Assembly (NCBI RefSeq): GCF_001431665.1
Contig: NZ_LLXV01000019.1
Coordinates: 95,151-159,150 of the forward strand
Direction of reading: 5' to 3'
Length of the DNA stretch: 64,000 nt
DNA from: Stenotrophomonas beteli
GTDB lineage: Bacteria > Pseudomonadota > Gammaproteobacteria > Xanthomonadales > Xanthomonadaceae
Translations under genes and position numbers: made by a program
Notes under the pieces: generated by a model
The model's input: the letters and a program-made list of their open reading frames with translations, nothing else
What the model was told of the DNA's origin: nothing
Databases searched by the model: none
In this document: piece after piece, positions 50,580 to 59,569 of the stretch
Position numbering within the stretch: the stretch's first letter is position 1
Layout: the number at the start of each line of letters is the position of its first letter

Positions 50580-52066
50580 AACGCCGGCTTCACCGGCTCG
50601 GGTCCGGAAGCCTCCGGCAGCGGGGGCAAGGTCGGGTCCACCGTCACCGGCGCATCGCTCTTCAACAGCGCAGCCGCTTCCCTTTCGCTGCCGACCGCCG
50701 GCGGTGAACCGCGCAGCGGCAGGCCGGCGGTCTCCTTCACGAACAGCATGGTCACCAGGCCGATCACCGCCGCGCCCATCAGGTAATAGGCCGGCACCAG
50801 CGGGTCGCCGGTACGCTCCACCAACCACGCGGTCACCAGCGGCGTGGTACCACCGAACAGCGACACCGACACATTGAAGGCGATCGACAGCGCGCTGTAG
50901 CGCACCGGGGTGTAGAACAACGCCGGCAGCGTGGACGGCATCGAGCTGGTGAAGCACACCAGCGCCAGCCCCAGCAGCATCAGGCCGAGGAAGATCAGCC
51001 CGTCATTGCCGCTGCCGACCAGCAGCAGGCACGGAATGGCCAGCACCAGCAGCGCGATGCACGCACCGATGATCATCGGGCGGCGGCCCAGCCGGTCACT
51101 GAACAACCCGCCCACGATGTTCAGCGGCATCATCACCAGCATCACGATGATGATCAGCAGCAGGCCCTTGCTCTCGGCATAGCCCATGGTGACGCTGAGG
51201 TAGCTGGGCATGTAGGTCAGCAGCATGTAATCGGTCACGTTGAACACCAGCACCAGGCCCATGCACACCAGCAGCTGGCGGCCATGCACCTGGAACAGCG
51301 CGCCCAGCCCCGGCCGCTCGTGCTCACGCTTCTCGGCTTCTTCGGCGAAGGCGCGGAATGCCGGGGTTTCCTCCAGCTTCATGCGCATGTACAGGCCGAG
51401 CAGGCCCAGCGGGCCGGCCACCAGGAACGGAATGCGCCAGCCCCAGTCCAGCATCTGCGCGCTGCTCAGCAGCATGTGCAGCGCGGTGACGGTACCGGCG
51501 CCGGCGATGTAGCCGCCCAGCGTGCCGAACTCCAGCCAGCTGCCCATCAGGCCGCGGTTGCGGTCGGTGGAATACTCGGCGATGAAGGTGGCCGCGCCGC
51601 CGTACTCGCCGCCGGTGGAGAAGCCCTGAAGAACGCGCGCCAGCAGCAACAGCACCGGCGCCCAGATGCCGATGCGCTCATAGGCGGGAATCAGGCCGAT
51701 CGAAAAGGTACCCAGCGCCATCAGGATCATGGTGAATGCCAGCACCTTCTGGCGGCCGTAGCGATCACCCAGTGGGCCGAACACCAGGCCGCCCAGCGGC
51801 CGCACCAGGAACGCCACGGTGAAGGTGGCGAACGCAGCGATCACCTGCGCGGTGGGGTTGCTGGACGGGAAGAACACCTGTCCGATGGTGACGGCCAGAT
51901 AGCCGTAGACACCGAAGTCGAACCACTCCATGGCATTGCCGAGTGCAGCGGCGCCGACGGCGCGCTTGAGCATGGGCTTGTCGACGACGGTGATCTCATC
52001 GACCTTCAGGTGGCGGCGGCGCTTGAACCAGCCGAAATGGGCATGTGCATCGGGGGTGTCCTGCAT
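50576..52066 (-). CDS. proP: MFS metabolite:H+ symporter, ProP-like
   Basis: A 496-residue twelve-helix MFS permease of the metabolite:H+ symporter (ProP/ShiA/KgtP) family. Landmarks are LGNAMEWFDFGVYGYLAVTI in helix 1, GPLGDRYGRQKVL between helices 2 and 3, and QGFSTGGEYGGAATFIAEYS in helix 5. The C-terminal cytoplasmic tail (about 50 residues) is Pro/Glu-rich and lacks an obvious long coiled coil, so osmosensing as in E. coli ProP is not assured; substrate could be proline, betaine or a dicarboxylate. Start ATG 52066 follows aagggag. Confidence 0.85.
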   Translation of the reverse strand: MQDTPDAHAHFGWFKRRRHLKVDEITVVDKPMLKRAVGAAALGNAMEWFDFGVYGYLAVTIGQVFFPSSNPTAQVIAAFATFTVAFLVRPLGGLVFGPLGDRYGRQKVLAFTMILMALGTFSIGLIPAYERIGIWAPVLLLLARVLQGFSTGGEYGGAATFIAEYSTDRNRGLMGSWLEFGTLGGYIAGAGTVTALHMLLSSAQMLDWGWRIPFLVAGPLGLLGLYMRMKLEETPAFRAFAEEAEKREHERPGLGALFQVHGRQLLVCMGLVLVFNVTDYMLLTYMPSYLSVTMGYAESKGLLLIIIVMLVMMPLNIVGGLFSDRLGRRPMIIGACIALLVLAIPCLLLVGSGNDGLIFLGLMLLGLALVCFTSSMPSTLPALFYTPVRYSALSIAFNVSVSLFGGTTPLVTAWLVERTGDPLVPAYYLMGAAVIGLVTMLFVKETAGLPLRGSPPAVGSEREAAALLKSDAPVTVDPTLPPLPEASGPEPVKPAL

Positions 52067-52527
52067 GGGGGCTCCCTTGTAGGCAGAAGAGGGGAAATGA
52101 GCGGTGAGGTAGGTCCCGGAAATCGGAAACGGCGATGCAGGCGCAGGTGGCGCAGGGGCATCGGGGGCAGAGGGAATGTGCGCACGCACGGCGCCACGCG
52201 CACGACAACGCACCGCCGTAACGGTGGACATGCGGAAACAGAGCGCCGCAGCCGCGCAATCAGCGGCCAGCGGTCACATCAGCGTGGGAATGCAGGCAGA
52301 GCGTCTGCGGGCGTCATCCGCCAGGATCCAGCGCGAGGCGGTGGAACGGCAGGGCGGGAGCCATCGTGGCAAGCGAAGCGCCGGTCGGCAGTGCTTCCCA
52401 CGTAACAGGTGCGCCCGTCACGTAGTGGGTCGTGTCGATCATTCCTTCATCTTAACGGCAACGGCGTGAGCGTGCAGCGAAGCGGGCTGATCTGCACGCT
52501 CTGTTCCACGCTGCCTGTTCAGATGCC
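52067..52527. other. Gene-free gap with one perfect inverted repeat
   Basis: I see no convincing gene in these 460 bases. The proP promoter region is at the left. A perfect 9-bp inverted repeat AGCGTGCAG / CTGCACGCT with a 14-base loop lies at 52469-52500, 28 bases past the end of the small membrane-protein gene. It could act as that gene's 3' hairpin. Confidence 0.4.
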
Positions 52528-52746
52528 TCAGGCCGATTTGGCCATCAACCCGAACACGGTGCAGGCCATGGCCAGTGCGCCGGGAAGCGCCAGCCGGCGC
52601 GTGACCAGTGCCGCGCCGATCATCGTCAGTACGGAGAACATGATGGCCAATGCGAACAGCGGTTGGCCCAGCAGGAACTGATGGATGCAGCCGGCGATCG
52701 CCAGGCTGGTAGCAAAGCAGACGTGGAACAGTGAGCCAGCGTACAC
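52528..52746 (-). CDS. Small three-helix membrane protein, function unknown
   Basis: A 72-residue hydrophobic protein with three probable membrane helices (VCFATSLAIAGCIHQFLLG, LFALAIMFSVLTMIGAALV, ALPGALAMACTVFGLMA). I do not recognise a family. GTG 52746 has gaggaa 5 bases upstream; an ATG-started version would reach 52794. It is divergent from the host-attachment-family gene. Confidence 0.6.
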   Translation of the reverse strand: MYAGSLFHVCFATSLAIAGCIHQFLLGQPLFALAIMFSVLTMIGAALVTRRLALPGALAMACTVFGLMAKSA

Positions 52747-52908
52747 AGAGGTTCCTCGCGATGATGGAGGCCATAGCGGCAGGCATGCGGACAAATTTAG
52801 CGCTGATTGCAGATTGCGATGACGGGATCACATCCTGTGCGCGCGCTGGTGACATCGGCGTGCATAAGGTGGAGCGCACACCCACTTTTCGGATTGATGG
52901 AGGATGCA

Positions 52909-53325
52909 ATGGCGCGGATGATTCCCGAAGGAACCCTGATCGTGGTTGCCGACGGTGGTTCGGCACGGGTGTTCACCAACGTGGGCAGCAACCACCAGTT
53001 GACCTTGAAGCAGGAAGGCGAACTGCGCCTGCAGGACATCAGCGAACAGGGTGTATCCGGGCAGGGGCCTGCGGGTGCAGTGCCGAAGGATATGTCGGTC
53101 TCGCAGCTCAATGAGGCCACGTTCGCCAAGCAGGTGGCGGAACAGCTCAATGAGGATGCGTTGAAGAACCGCTATGCACATCTGGTGTTGATCGCGGATC
53201 CGACCACGCTGGGTCGCATCCGCCCGCTGCTGCACAAGGAAACCCAGGCCCGCCTGCTGGGCGATATTGCCAAGGACCTGACCAACGCACCGCTGGCGGA
53301 CATCCAGAAGGCGCTGGCGGCGTAG
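52909..53325 (+). CDS. Host attachment family protein
   Basis: A 138-residue soluble protein of the family annotated as host attachment protein (AtsE-like; eRF1-like fold). It has the typical beginning GTLIVVADGGSARVFTN, a linker with a GVSGQGPAGAVPKDM stretch, and the conserved end YAHLVLIADPTTLGRIRPLL then ETQARLLGDIAKDLTNAPLAD. Biochemical function is not established. Start ATG 52909 has ggagga 4 bases upstream; ATG 52897 and 52918 are also in frame. Followed 5 bases later by a thioredoxin-like gene. Confidence 0.82.
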   Translation: MARMIPEGTLIVVADGGSARVFTNVGSNHQLTLKQEGELRLQDISEQGVSGQGPAGAVPKDMSVSQLNEATFAKQVAEQLNEDALKNRYAHLVLIADPTTLGRIRPLLHKETQARLLGDIAKDLTNAPLADIQKALAA

Positions 53326-53330
53326 CGCGG

Positions 53331-53654
53331 ATGCCTTTCATGCGCGATCACCTGTCGGCGGAGCCCGACCGCTCGGATGTGGAGGCGCAGGTCGGCTGGC
53401 AGCTCCTCGAGTTCGGTGCACCCTGGTGTGGCCATTGCCAGGCCGCGCAGCCCGCCTTGCAGGCCTTTGTCGAAGCGAACGATCTGCCGCACTGGAAGAT
53501 CGAGGATGGCAAGGGAAGGCCATTGGGGCGAGCGTTCAAGGTAAAGCTGTGGCCGACGGTGGTGCTGCTGCACGATGGAGAAGAGGTTGCGCGGGTGGTA
53601 AGGCCGCTGGATCGTGCGGATCTGACGTCGTTGCAGACCGCGCTTCCCGATTGA
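53331..53654 (+). CDS. Thioredoxin-family protein
   Basis: A 107-residue thioredoxin-fold protein with active site APWCGHCQ (C33, C36), a WCGHC variant of the usual WCGPC, and the cis-Pro in KLWPTVVLLHDGEEV. No signal peptide, so cytoplasmic. Probably a general thiol reductant or chaperone. It likely shares a transcript with the host-attachment-family gene. Confidence 0.88.
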   Translation: MPFMRDHLSAEPDRSDVEAQVGWQLLEFGAPWCGHCQAAQPALQAFVEANDLPHWKIEDGKGRPLGRAFKVKLWPTVVLLHDGEEVARVVRPLDRADLTSLQTALPD

Positions 53655-53750
53655 AGATTGAACTGGGCATGGGAAGCCGGGCAGTCGCACTGCAGCATGC
53701 GGCGCGACAGGCCCGGTGCTAGGATCTGACTATCACCTGAATCGATCCAA

Positions 53751-56102
53751 ATGCCGATGCCCACGCTGGACCGTCGTCTCCTGATCGCTGTCGCCGCTAC
53801 GGCGATGTTCGCTTCCGGCCTGGCCACTGCGGCCCCGGCCCGAACCGCCGCCGACAAGGCCTATGCCTCGGTGGACCCCTTCATCGGCACCGGCGGGGAA
53901 GGCCACACCTACCCGGGCGCCACGCTGCCGTTCGGCATGGTCCAGCTCAGCCCGGACACGCGCATCCAGCCGCGCGAAAAGGCCTATGGCTGGGCAGCGG
54001 GCTATCGCTATGACGACAGCAGCATCGTCGGTTTCTCGCACACGCATTTTTCCGGCACGGGCCATTCGGACCTGGGCGACATCCTGCTGATGCCGTTCAC
54101 CGGCAATCCCGGCCTGGAGCGGGGTGATCCGGAAAAGCCGCGCAGCGGTTATGCCTCGCGCTTCCGACACGCTGACGAGAAGGCCGAGCCGGGCTACTAC
54201 GCGGTCACGTTGGACGATTACAAGGTGCGTGCCGAGCTGACCACCAGTACCCGCGTGGGTGTGCATCGCTACGCCTTCCCGAAGGGCACCGACGCCAAGG
54301 TGCTGCTGGACATGCGCACCAGCATGTACGACTACCCGGGCAAGGTGTTGTGGTCGCGGGTGCGGGTGCGTGCTGACGGCACGGTCACCGGCTTCCGCGA
54401 AACCCGCGGCTGGGCGCCGGGCCGCCAGCTGTACTTCGCGATGCGTTTCTCGCGCCCGCTGGCCGGGCATGAATTGCACAACACCGAGCAGGACATCGTC
54501 TACAAGGGCTTCCCGCCGCCGGGCGAGAAGGATCCGTCCCAGCGCGCACAGATCGAGGGCCGTCAGCTGGTCGGCACGTTCGCATTCGGCAAGCTGGATG
54601 CACCGCTGGTGGTGAAGGTGGCCATCTCGCCGGTCAGTGAAGCCGGTGCCATCGCCAACCTGGATGCGGAAGTGGCCGACTTCGATTTCGATCGCGTGCG
54701 TGCACAGGCGAAGCAGGAGTGGACGCAGGCACTGTCCGTGCTGGACATCGACGCGCCGGAACATGCTCGCCGCAGTGCCTATACCGCGCTGTACCACACG
54801 ATGCTGGGGCCGACGCTGTTCATGGATGCCGATGGCCAGTATCGCGGTTCGGACAACGCGGTGCACAAGGCCGACGGCTTCACCAACTATTCGACGTTCT
54901 CGCTGTGGGACACCTACCGCGCGCTGCACCCGCTGCTGACGCTGGTGCAGCCCGAGAAGCGCAACAGCGACTTCATCAATTCCATGCTCGCCCACCACGA
55001 GCACAGCCCGTACGGCATGCTGCCGGTGTGGTCGTTCCATGGCCTGGAAGACTGGTGCATGATCGGCTACCACGCCGTGCCGGTGATCGCCGATGCCTAC
55101 GTGAAGGGCATTCGTGGCTTCGATGCCGACAGGGCATTGAAGGCGATGGTCGAGACCGCCAACTACGGCCCCTATGACGGCATCGCGCAGTACCGCGAGC
55201 TGGGCTACGTGCCGATCGATGAAGAGGGCGAAGCGGCCAGCAAGACACTGGAGTACGCGTTCGATGACTGGACCATCGCACGCATGGCGCAGGCGATGGG
55301 CAAGGCCGATATCGCGGCGACCTTCGACAAGCGCGCCGGCAACTGGCGCAATGCGTTCGACAAGGACACCGGCTTCATGCGCGCGCGCAAGCGCGATGGC
55401 AGCTTCCGTACGCCGTTCGACCCCAGCGCCAGCGGCTACGGCACCGACTACACCGAGGGCAACGCCTGGCAGTACTCGTGGTACGTGCCGCAGGACGTCG
55501 CCGGGCTGGCCGCCGCGCACGGGGGCAGCGACAAGCTGCTCGCGCGCCTGGACGAGGTGTTCAATGCCAAGGTGGATCCATCGATCTTCGAGCACATGGA
55601 AGACATCACCGGCCTGATCGGCTGGTATGCGCACGGTAACGAGCCCAGCCATCACGTGGCCTACCTGTACTCGTACGCCGGCCAACCGTGGCGCACCCAG
55701 GCGCGGTTGAAGCAGATCATGGACACGCAGTATGCCGACCGCCCCGATGGCCTGGCCGGCAACGATGACGTCGGCCAGATGTCGGCGTGGTATGTGTTCA
55801 CCGCGCTGGGCTTCTACCCGGTGGCGCCGGGCTCGGGCGAGTACATCCTGGGCCGTCCGTTCCTGCCCAAGACCGCGATGCGCCTGCCCAACGGCAAAAC
55901 GTTCACCATCGTGGCCGAGGGGCTGGAAGACAAGCACACCTACGTCGGCAGCGTGCGTCTCAATGGCAAACCGCTGCAGCGCACCTTCCTGCGCCATGAC
56001 GAGATCCTGGCCGGTGGCGAGCTGCGCTTCAGCATGCAGGCCGAGCCGAACAAGGCGTGGCCGGGGCAGGGCGCGCAGGCGCCCTATTCGATGAGCCGGT
56101 GA
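53751..56102 (+). CDS. Exported GH92 alpha-mannosidase
   Basis: A 783-residue glycoside hydrolase family 92 enzyme. The signal peptide ends ATAAPA (about 30). The N-terminal domain opens with VDPFIGTGGEGHTYPGAT, the classic GH92 start, with FSHTHFSGTGHSDLGDI next. The catalytic alpha/alpha-barrel holds HHEHSPYGMLPVWSFHGLED and GNDDVGQMSAWYVFTALGFY, with the general acid/base residues of the family in this second half. GH92 enzymes are calcium-dependent exo-alpha-mannosidases acting on high-mannose N-glycans or yeast mannan. It stands alone with no SusCD or other GH genes, so it probably scavenges mannose from host or fungal glycoproteins in the periplasm or medium. Confidence 0.93.
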   Translation: MPMPTLDRRLLIAVAATAMFASGLATAAPARTAADKAYASVDPFIGTGGEGHTYPGATLPFGMVQLSPDTRIQPREKAYGWAAGYRYDDSSIVGFSHTHFSGTGHSDLGDILLMPFTGNPGLERGDPEKPRSGYASRFRHADEKAEPGYYAVTLDDYKVRAELTTSTRVGVHRYAFPKGTDAKVLLDMRTSMYDYPGKVLWSRVRVRADGTVTGFRETRGWAPGRQLYFAMRFSRPLAGHELHNTEQDIVYKGFPPPGEKDPSQRAQIEGRQLVGTFAFGKLDAPLVVKVAISPVSEAGAIANLDAEVADFDFDRVRAQAKQEWTQALSVLDIDAPEHARRSAYTALYHTMLGPTLFMDADGQYRGSDNAVHKADGFTNYSTFSLWDTYRALHPLLTLVQPEKRNSDFINSMLAHHEHSPYGMLPVWSFHGLEDWCMIGYHAVPVIADAYVKGIRGFDADRALKAMVETANYGPYDGIAQYRELGYVPIDEEGEAASKTLEYAFDDWTIARMAQAMGKADIAATFDKRAGNWRNAFDKDTGFMRARKRDGSFRTPFDPSASGYGTDYTEGNAWQYSWYVPQDVAGLAAAHGGSDKLLARLDEVFNAKVDPSIFEHMEDITGLIGWYAHGNEPSHHVAYLYSYAGQPWRTQARLKQIMDTQYADRPDGLAGNDDVGQMSAWYVFTALGFYPVAPGSGEYILGRPFLPKTAMRLPNGKTFTIVAEGLEDKHTYVGSVRLNGKPLQRTFLRHDEILAGGELRFSMQAEPNKAWPGQGAQAPYSMSR

Positions 56103-56132
56103 TGCGCACGTTTCACGGCTGACCTGGAACCT

Positions 56133-56199
56133 GTAGAGCCGAGCCCATGCTCGGCTGCTTTTGGCACGGTGCCTGAGCCGAGCATGGGCTCGGCTCTAC
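56133..56199. repeat. SMAG-type REP pair
   Basis: gtagAGCCGAGCccatGCTCGGCT, 22 bases, then inverted AGCCGAGCatggGCTCGGCTctac: a near-perfect long hairpin between the convergent GH92 and sensor-kinase genes. Confidence 0.85.
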
Positions 56200-56218
56200 A
56201 AGGGCAATTCGACAAAGG

Positions 56219-57592
56219 TCAGCGAAACCGCAACCCCACCCGCGCACCACCAATCGGGGCGGTATCAATCATCAGGGTCGCGCCATGCCGCTGCGCGATC
56301 TCGGCCACGATCGCCAGTCCCAAGCCGCAGCCATTGCCTTCGCTGCTGGCCCGGTAGAAACGTTCCGTGACACGGCTGCGCTCGGCTTCGGCGATGCCGG
56401 CGCCGTCATCGTCAACCCATACCTGCACGCCGTCAGCGTCCTGCCGAACGCCGAGGGTGATCACACCGGGCGCGGCGCCGTAGCGCAGCGCGTTGTCCAG
56501 CAGGTTGCCCAGTGCCTCGCGCAACAGCTGTGGATCGCCCTGTACCTGCACGCCGTCGTCGGGTCCGTCGTAGCCCAGGTCCACGCCCGCTGCCAATGCG
56601 CGGTCGGCACAGCGCTCGACCACGCCCCGTGCCAGCGCGGCCAGGTCCAGCGGCTGCAGCGGCAGTGCGCTGCCATGCGGATCTTCCGAGCGGCTGAGCA
56701 TCAGCAGCTGGTTGACCAGATGCTGCAAGCGCGCCAGCCCGGCCAGCGTGCCGGACAGCGCCAGCTGCTGCGCCTGCGGATCATGCTGGCGCAATGAACT
56801 TTCCAGCTCGATCTGCATGGCTGCCAGCGGCGTGCGCAGCTGGTGCGCGGCATTGCTGACAAAGCGCCGTTGCGCCGCCTGCATCGCATCCAAGCGCTGC
56901 AGCAGGGCGTTGTAGGCCTCCACCGCCGGCCACAGTTCGCGCGGCGCCTCCTGCGCCGGTTCCAGCGGCGCCAGCGGGTCGGGGCGTGGGCTGGCCAGCC
57001 GCCGCGCCACCTGGTTGGCGTGGCGCGCAGCCGCGCCGGTACCGGACCAGGCCAGCCACGCGGCCAGCGCCAGGATCGCGGCCTGGAACGGGATGCTGGT
57101 CAGCAGCAGCTTGCGCTCCAGCCGGTGGCGCTTTCGAAGCGTCTCGGCTACGCGCAGACGGATATCGTGGCCTGGCCCGGCGCTGACCACCACTTCCACC
57201 ATGCGCACCGGCTGCCCGCGCAGGCGCGCGTCGTAGTAGACGGCATCGTCGCTGCCGGCAGCGATCACGGGGCGGGGCAGCGCTTCGGGCAGGTCGCCAT
57301 ACAGGCGCTCGCCCGCGGCGTCGACCACTTCGCCATGCACTTCGTCGGCGGTATCCCAGGTGAACATGCGTGACACCGCGGGCGTGATCTCGATCGAGGC
57401 ACGCCCGTCCTGCACCTTCACCAGCTCGGACAACGACATCGCCGAGTCCAGCAGCCAGCGGTCATAGACCTGGCCGGCGTAGAAGCGGGCCAGCGCGAAT
57501 GAACCGACTGCGCTGCACAGCAGCAGCACCAGCAAGGGCAGCCACAGGCGGCGCAGCAGCAGGCCCCGCAGGCTGTGCACGCGCTCAGTCAC
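56219..57592 (-). CDS. Two-component sensor histidine kinase, TctE-like
   Basis: A 457-residue membrane sensor. One helix at about 10-30 (LWLPLLVLLLCSAVGSFALA) is followed by a periplasmic 2CSK_N-type domain (YDRWLLDSAMSLSELVKVQD, EVHGEVVDAAGERLYGDLPE) and a second helix near 190. The HisKA box has H250 (AAHQLRTPLAAMQIELESSL), and HATPase follows (LLDNALRYG, DDDGAGIAEAERSRV, GCGLGLAIVAEIAQRHG). GTG at 57592 overlaps the regulator stop by 8 bases (GTGACTGA). It is divergent from czcCBA and so may sense metals, though TctE-type sensors usually see organic acids. Confidence 0.88.
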   Translation of the reverse strand: MTERVHSLRGLLLRRLWLPLLVLLLCSAVGSFALARFYAGQVYDRWLLDSAMSLSELVKVQDGRASIEITPAVSRMFTWDTADEVHGEVVDAAGERLYGDLPEALPRPVIAAGSDDAVYYDARLRGQPVRMVEVVVSAGPGHDIRLRVAETLRKRHRLERKLLLTSIPFQAAILALAAWLAWSGTGAAARHANQVARRLASPRPDPLAPLEPAQEAPRELWPAVEAYNALLQRLDAMQAAQRRFVSNAAHQLRTPLAAMQIELESSLRQHDPQAQQLALSGTLAGLARLQHLVNQLLMLSRSEDPHGSALPLQPLDLAALARGVVERCADRALAAGVDLGYDGPDDGVQVQGDPQLLREALGNLLDNALRYGAAPGVITLGVRQDADGVQVWVDDDGAGIAEAERSRVTERFYRASSEGNGCGLGLAIVAEIAQRHGATLMIDTAPIGGARVGLRFR

Positions 57593-58259
57593 CCCCGGCC
57601 TCCAGCCGATACCCCAGGCCACGCAGCATGCGGATGCCGACGCCAGCGCGTGCCTGCTCCAGCTTGCGGCGCAGGCGGCTGACATGCACTTCGATCACCG
57701 ACAGGTTGGCCTCGTGGTCCCAGCTGTACAGCGCGTCGAACAGGCGCTGCTTGGTGACGGTGCGGCCGGGATGCTGCATCAGTGCCTCGACCAGCGACAG
57801 CTCGCGCGCGGTCAGTTCGATGCGCTGGCCTTCCACCTGCACTTCATTGCGGATGCTGTCGAAGCACAACCGGCCCAGCCGCTTCTGCGCCGGTGCGTCG
57901 CTGCGGCGGCGTGACAGCGCACGCAGGCGCGCCTCCAGCTCACCCAGTGCAAATGGCTTGGCCAGGTAATCGTCGCCACCCCGGTCGAGGCCGAGGATGC
58001 GGTCCTCCACACCGTCGCGCGCGGTCAGGATCAGCACCGGCAGGGTGACGCCGTCATTGCGCAGGCGCGAGAGCAGGTCCAGGCCATCGACGTCGGGCAA
58101 TGAAAGGTCCAGCACCATCACGTCATACGACGCGCTGGCCAGTGCCGCCGGCGCGTGCAGTCCACGCGAAAGGTGGTCGCACAGATGACCGGCACCCTGC
58201 AGGGCGCGGATCAGTCCATCGGCCAGTGCGGCGTCGTCTTCGATCAGCAGGATTCGCAT
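57585..58259 (-). CDS. OmpR/PhoB-family response regulator
   Basis: A 224-residue regulator. The receiver has acidic E7-D8-D9 and phospho-acceptor D51 (VMVLDLSLPDVDGLDLL). The winged-helix DNA-binding domain lies at about 130-222 (RIELTARELSLVEALMQHPG, VIEVHVSRLRRKLEQA). Start ATG 58259; a longer in-frame start at 58286 would overlap the repeat operator and is less likely. The gene begins 1 base from four 11-bp-spaced GCAAG repeats that probably bind this protein, implying autoregulation and control of the pump. Confidence 0.9.
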   Translation of the reverse strand: MRILLIEDDAALADGLIRALQGAGHLCDHLSRGLHAPAALASASYDVMVLDLSLPDVDGLDLLSRLRNDGVTLPVLILTARDGVEDRILGLDRGGDDYLAKPFALGELEARLRALSRRRSDAPAQKRLGRLCFDSIRNEVQVEGQRIELTARELSLVEALMQHPGRTVTKQRLFDALYSWDHEANLSVIEVHVSRLRRKLEQARAGVGIRMLRGLGYRLEAGGD

Positions 58260-58260
58260 T

Positions 58261-58318
58261 GCAAGCTTCGTGCAAGGTTGGGGCAAGTTTGGCGCAAGTG
58301 CGTCACCTTACCGTGACG
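58261..58318. promoter_or_regulatory. Four 11-bp direct repeats plus dyad in the czc intergenic region
   Basis: GCAAG recurs at 58261, 58272, 58283 and 58294, exactly 11 bp apart, the spacing used by dimers of OmpR/PhoB-family regulators on one DNA face. A dyad CGTCAC-N6-GTGACG follows at 58301-58318, ending 3 bases before the czcC start. The only divergent gap between the regulator and the pump is 62 bases and these elements fill it. Confidence 0.75.
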
Positions 58319-58321
58319 CGC

Positions 58322-59569
58322 ATGAATTTCTCCCCTCGTCTTGCGGCCGCGCTGGCCGCTCTCCTGTTCGCGCCCGTGGCTTCAGCGTTGTCGCTGGCGG
58401 AAGCGCAGCGTGCCATGGAAGCGCACAATCCGGACCTGCGCGCGGCGGCATTGGAGCTGCGCGGCGTGCAGGGCGATGCACAGACCGCCGCGTTGCGGCC
58501 AGCGGCCGAGCTGTCGATCGGCAGCAGCAAGATCAGCCCCGCGCATGGCATCGGCCCGGGGCGCTGGCAGGACAAGCGGATGGACAGCACGCTGGGCCTG
58601 GGGTTCACCTGGGAACGCGGCGGCAAGCGTGCGCTGCGCATCCGCCAGGCTGAGGCGTTGCTGCAGGTGGCCGGGCTGGAGATGCTCGACACGCGACGCC
58701 GCCAGCAGGTGGCGCTGCATGAAGCCTATTTCGGACTGAAGGGCGCACAGGAGCGGGTGCGGATCGCCGAGGCCAACCGGCAGAGCTCGGCCGAGCAGCT
58801 GGCCGCCGCTGAAAAGCAGGTCGCCAGCGGGGCGATGGCACCGGTGGATCGTGCGCGACTGGCGGTGGACGACCTCGCCGTGGCCGATGCGGCGCGCGAG
58901 GCAGCGCTGGACCTGCGCGATGCGCGGCATGCATTGGCCCTGCTGCTTGGCCGTGATGACAGCCATGAGCTCAGTGCCGATGATCCGTGGCCAGATCCAG
59001 GCAACATCGCCGATACGCGCGTGTTCGACCCGCAGCAGCGCGCCGACCTGCGTGCGGCGCGCTCGCGCCTGGCCGCTGCCGATACCGGCGTGGCACTGGC
59101 ACGCAGCGAGCGCCATCGCGACATCCAGCTGGGCGTGGAAGCCGAACGTGAGCCGACTGACATCAGCGGCGTCACCTGGGGGGTATCGCTGACCATCCCG
59201 CTCGGCGGCCCGTCACGCGCACGCGGTGCGATCCAGCGTGCCGAGGCCGACCGTGACATTGCCGCGCTGGAACTGCAGGTGCTACAGCGCGAGGCGCGCG
59301 CCGAACTTGACCGGTTGCAGGCCAGCGCGCAGTCGGCCGCGCAGCGTCGCAGCGACTACGAGGGGCTGCAGTCCGACGCCGCACGCAAGGCGGTGCAGGG
59401 CATCGAACTGGCGTACCGGCGCGGCGCCGCCAGCCTGACCGATCTGCTGGATGCACGCCGCAGCTGGCGCGACTTCGAGGCCGCGCTGATCGAGGCGCGC
59501 GCCGACCATGCCATTGCCCTGGCGCGCTGGGAAGCCGCCACATCCGTTGCTGAAGGAGAGTCCCGATGA
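58322..59569 (+). CDS. czcC: CzcC-type outer-membrane efflux protein
   Basis: A 415-residue TolC-superfamily channel. The signal peptide ends VASALS (about 22). Two OEP repeats with long helices follow (QRAMEAHNPDLRAAALELRG; AQERVRIAEANRQSSAEQLA; AARKAVQGIELAYRRGAASL). The final stretch LTDLLDARRSWRDFEAALIE is conserved in CzcC/CusC-like proteins. ATG 58322 directly follows a dyad and has no clear Shine-Dalgarno. It is the first gene of a czcCBA operon, overlapping czcB by 4 bases. Confidence 0.88.
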   Translation: MNFSPRLAAALAALLFAPVASALSLAEAQRAMEAHNPDLRAAALELRGVQGDAQTAALRPAAELSIGSSKISPAHGIGPGRWQDKRMDSTLGLGFTWERGGKRALRIRQAEALLQVAGLEMLDTRRRQQVALHEAYFGLKGAQERVRIAEANRQSSAEQLAAAEKQVASGAMAPVDRARLAVDDLAVADAAREAALDLRDARHALALLLGRDDSHELSADDPWPDPGNIADTRVFDPQQRADLRAARSRLAAADTGVALARSERHRDIQLGVEAEREPTDISGVTWGVSLTIPLGGPSRARGAIQRAEADRDIAALELQVLQREARAELDRLQASAQSAAQRRSDYEGLQSDAARKAVQGIELAYRRGAASLTDLLDARRSWRDFEAALIEARADHAIALARWEAATSVAEGESR

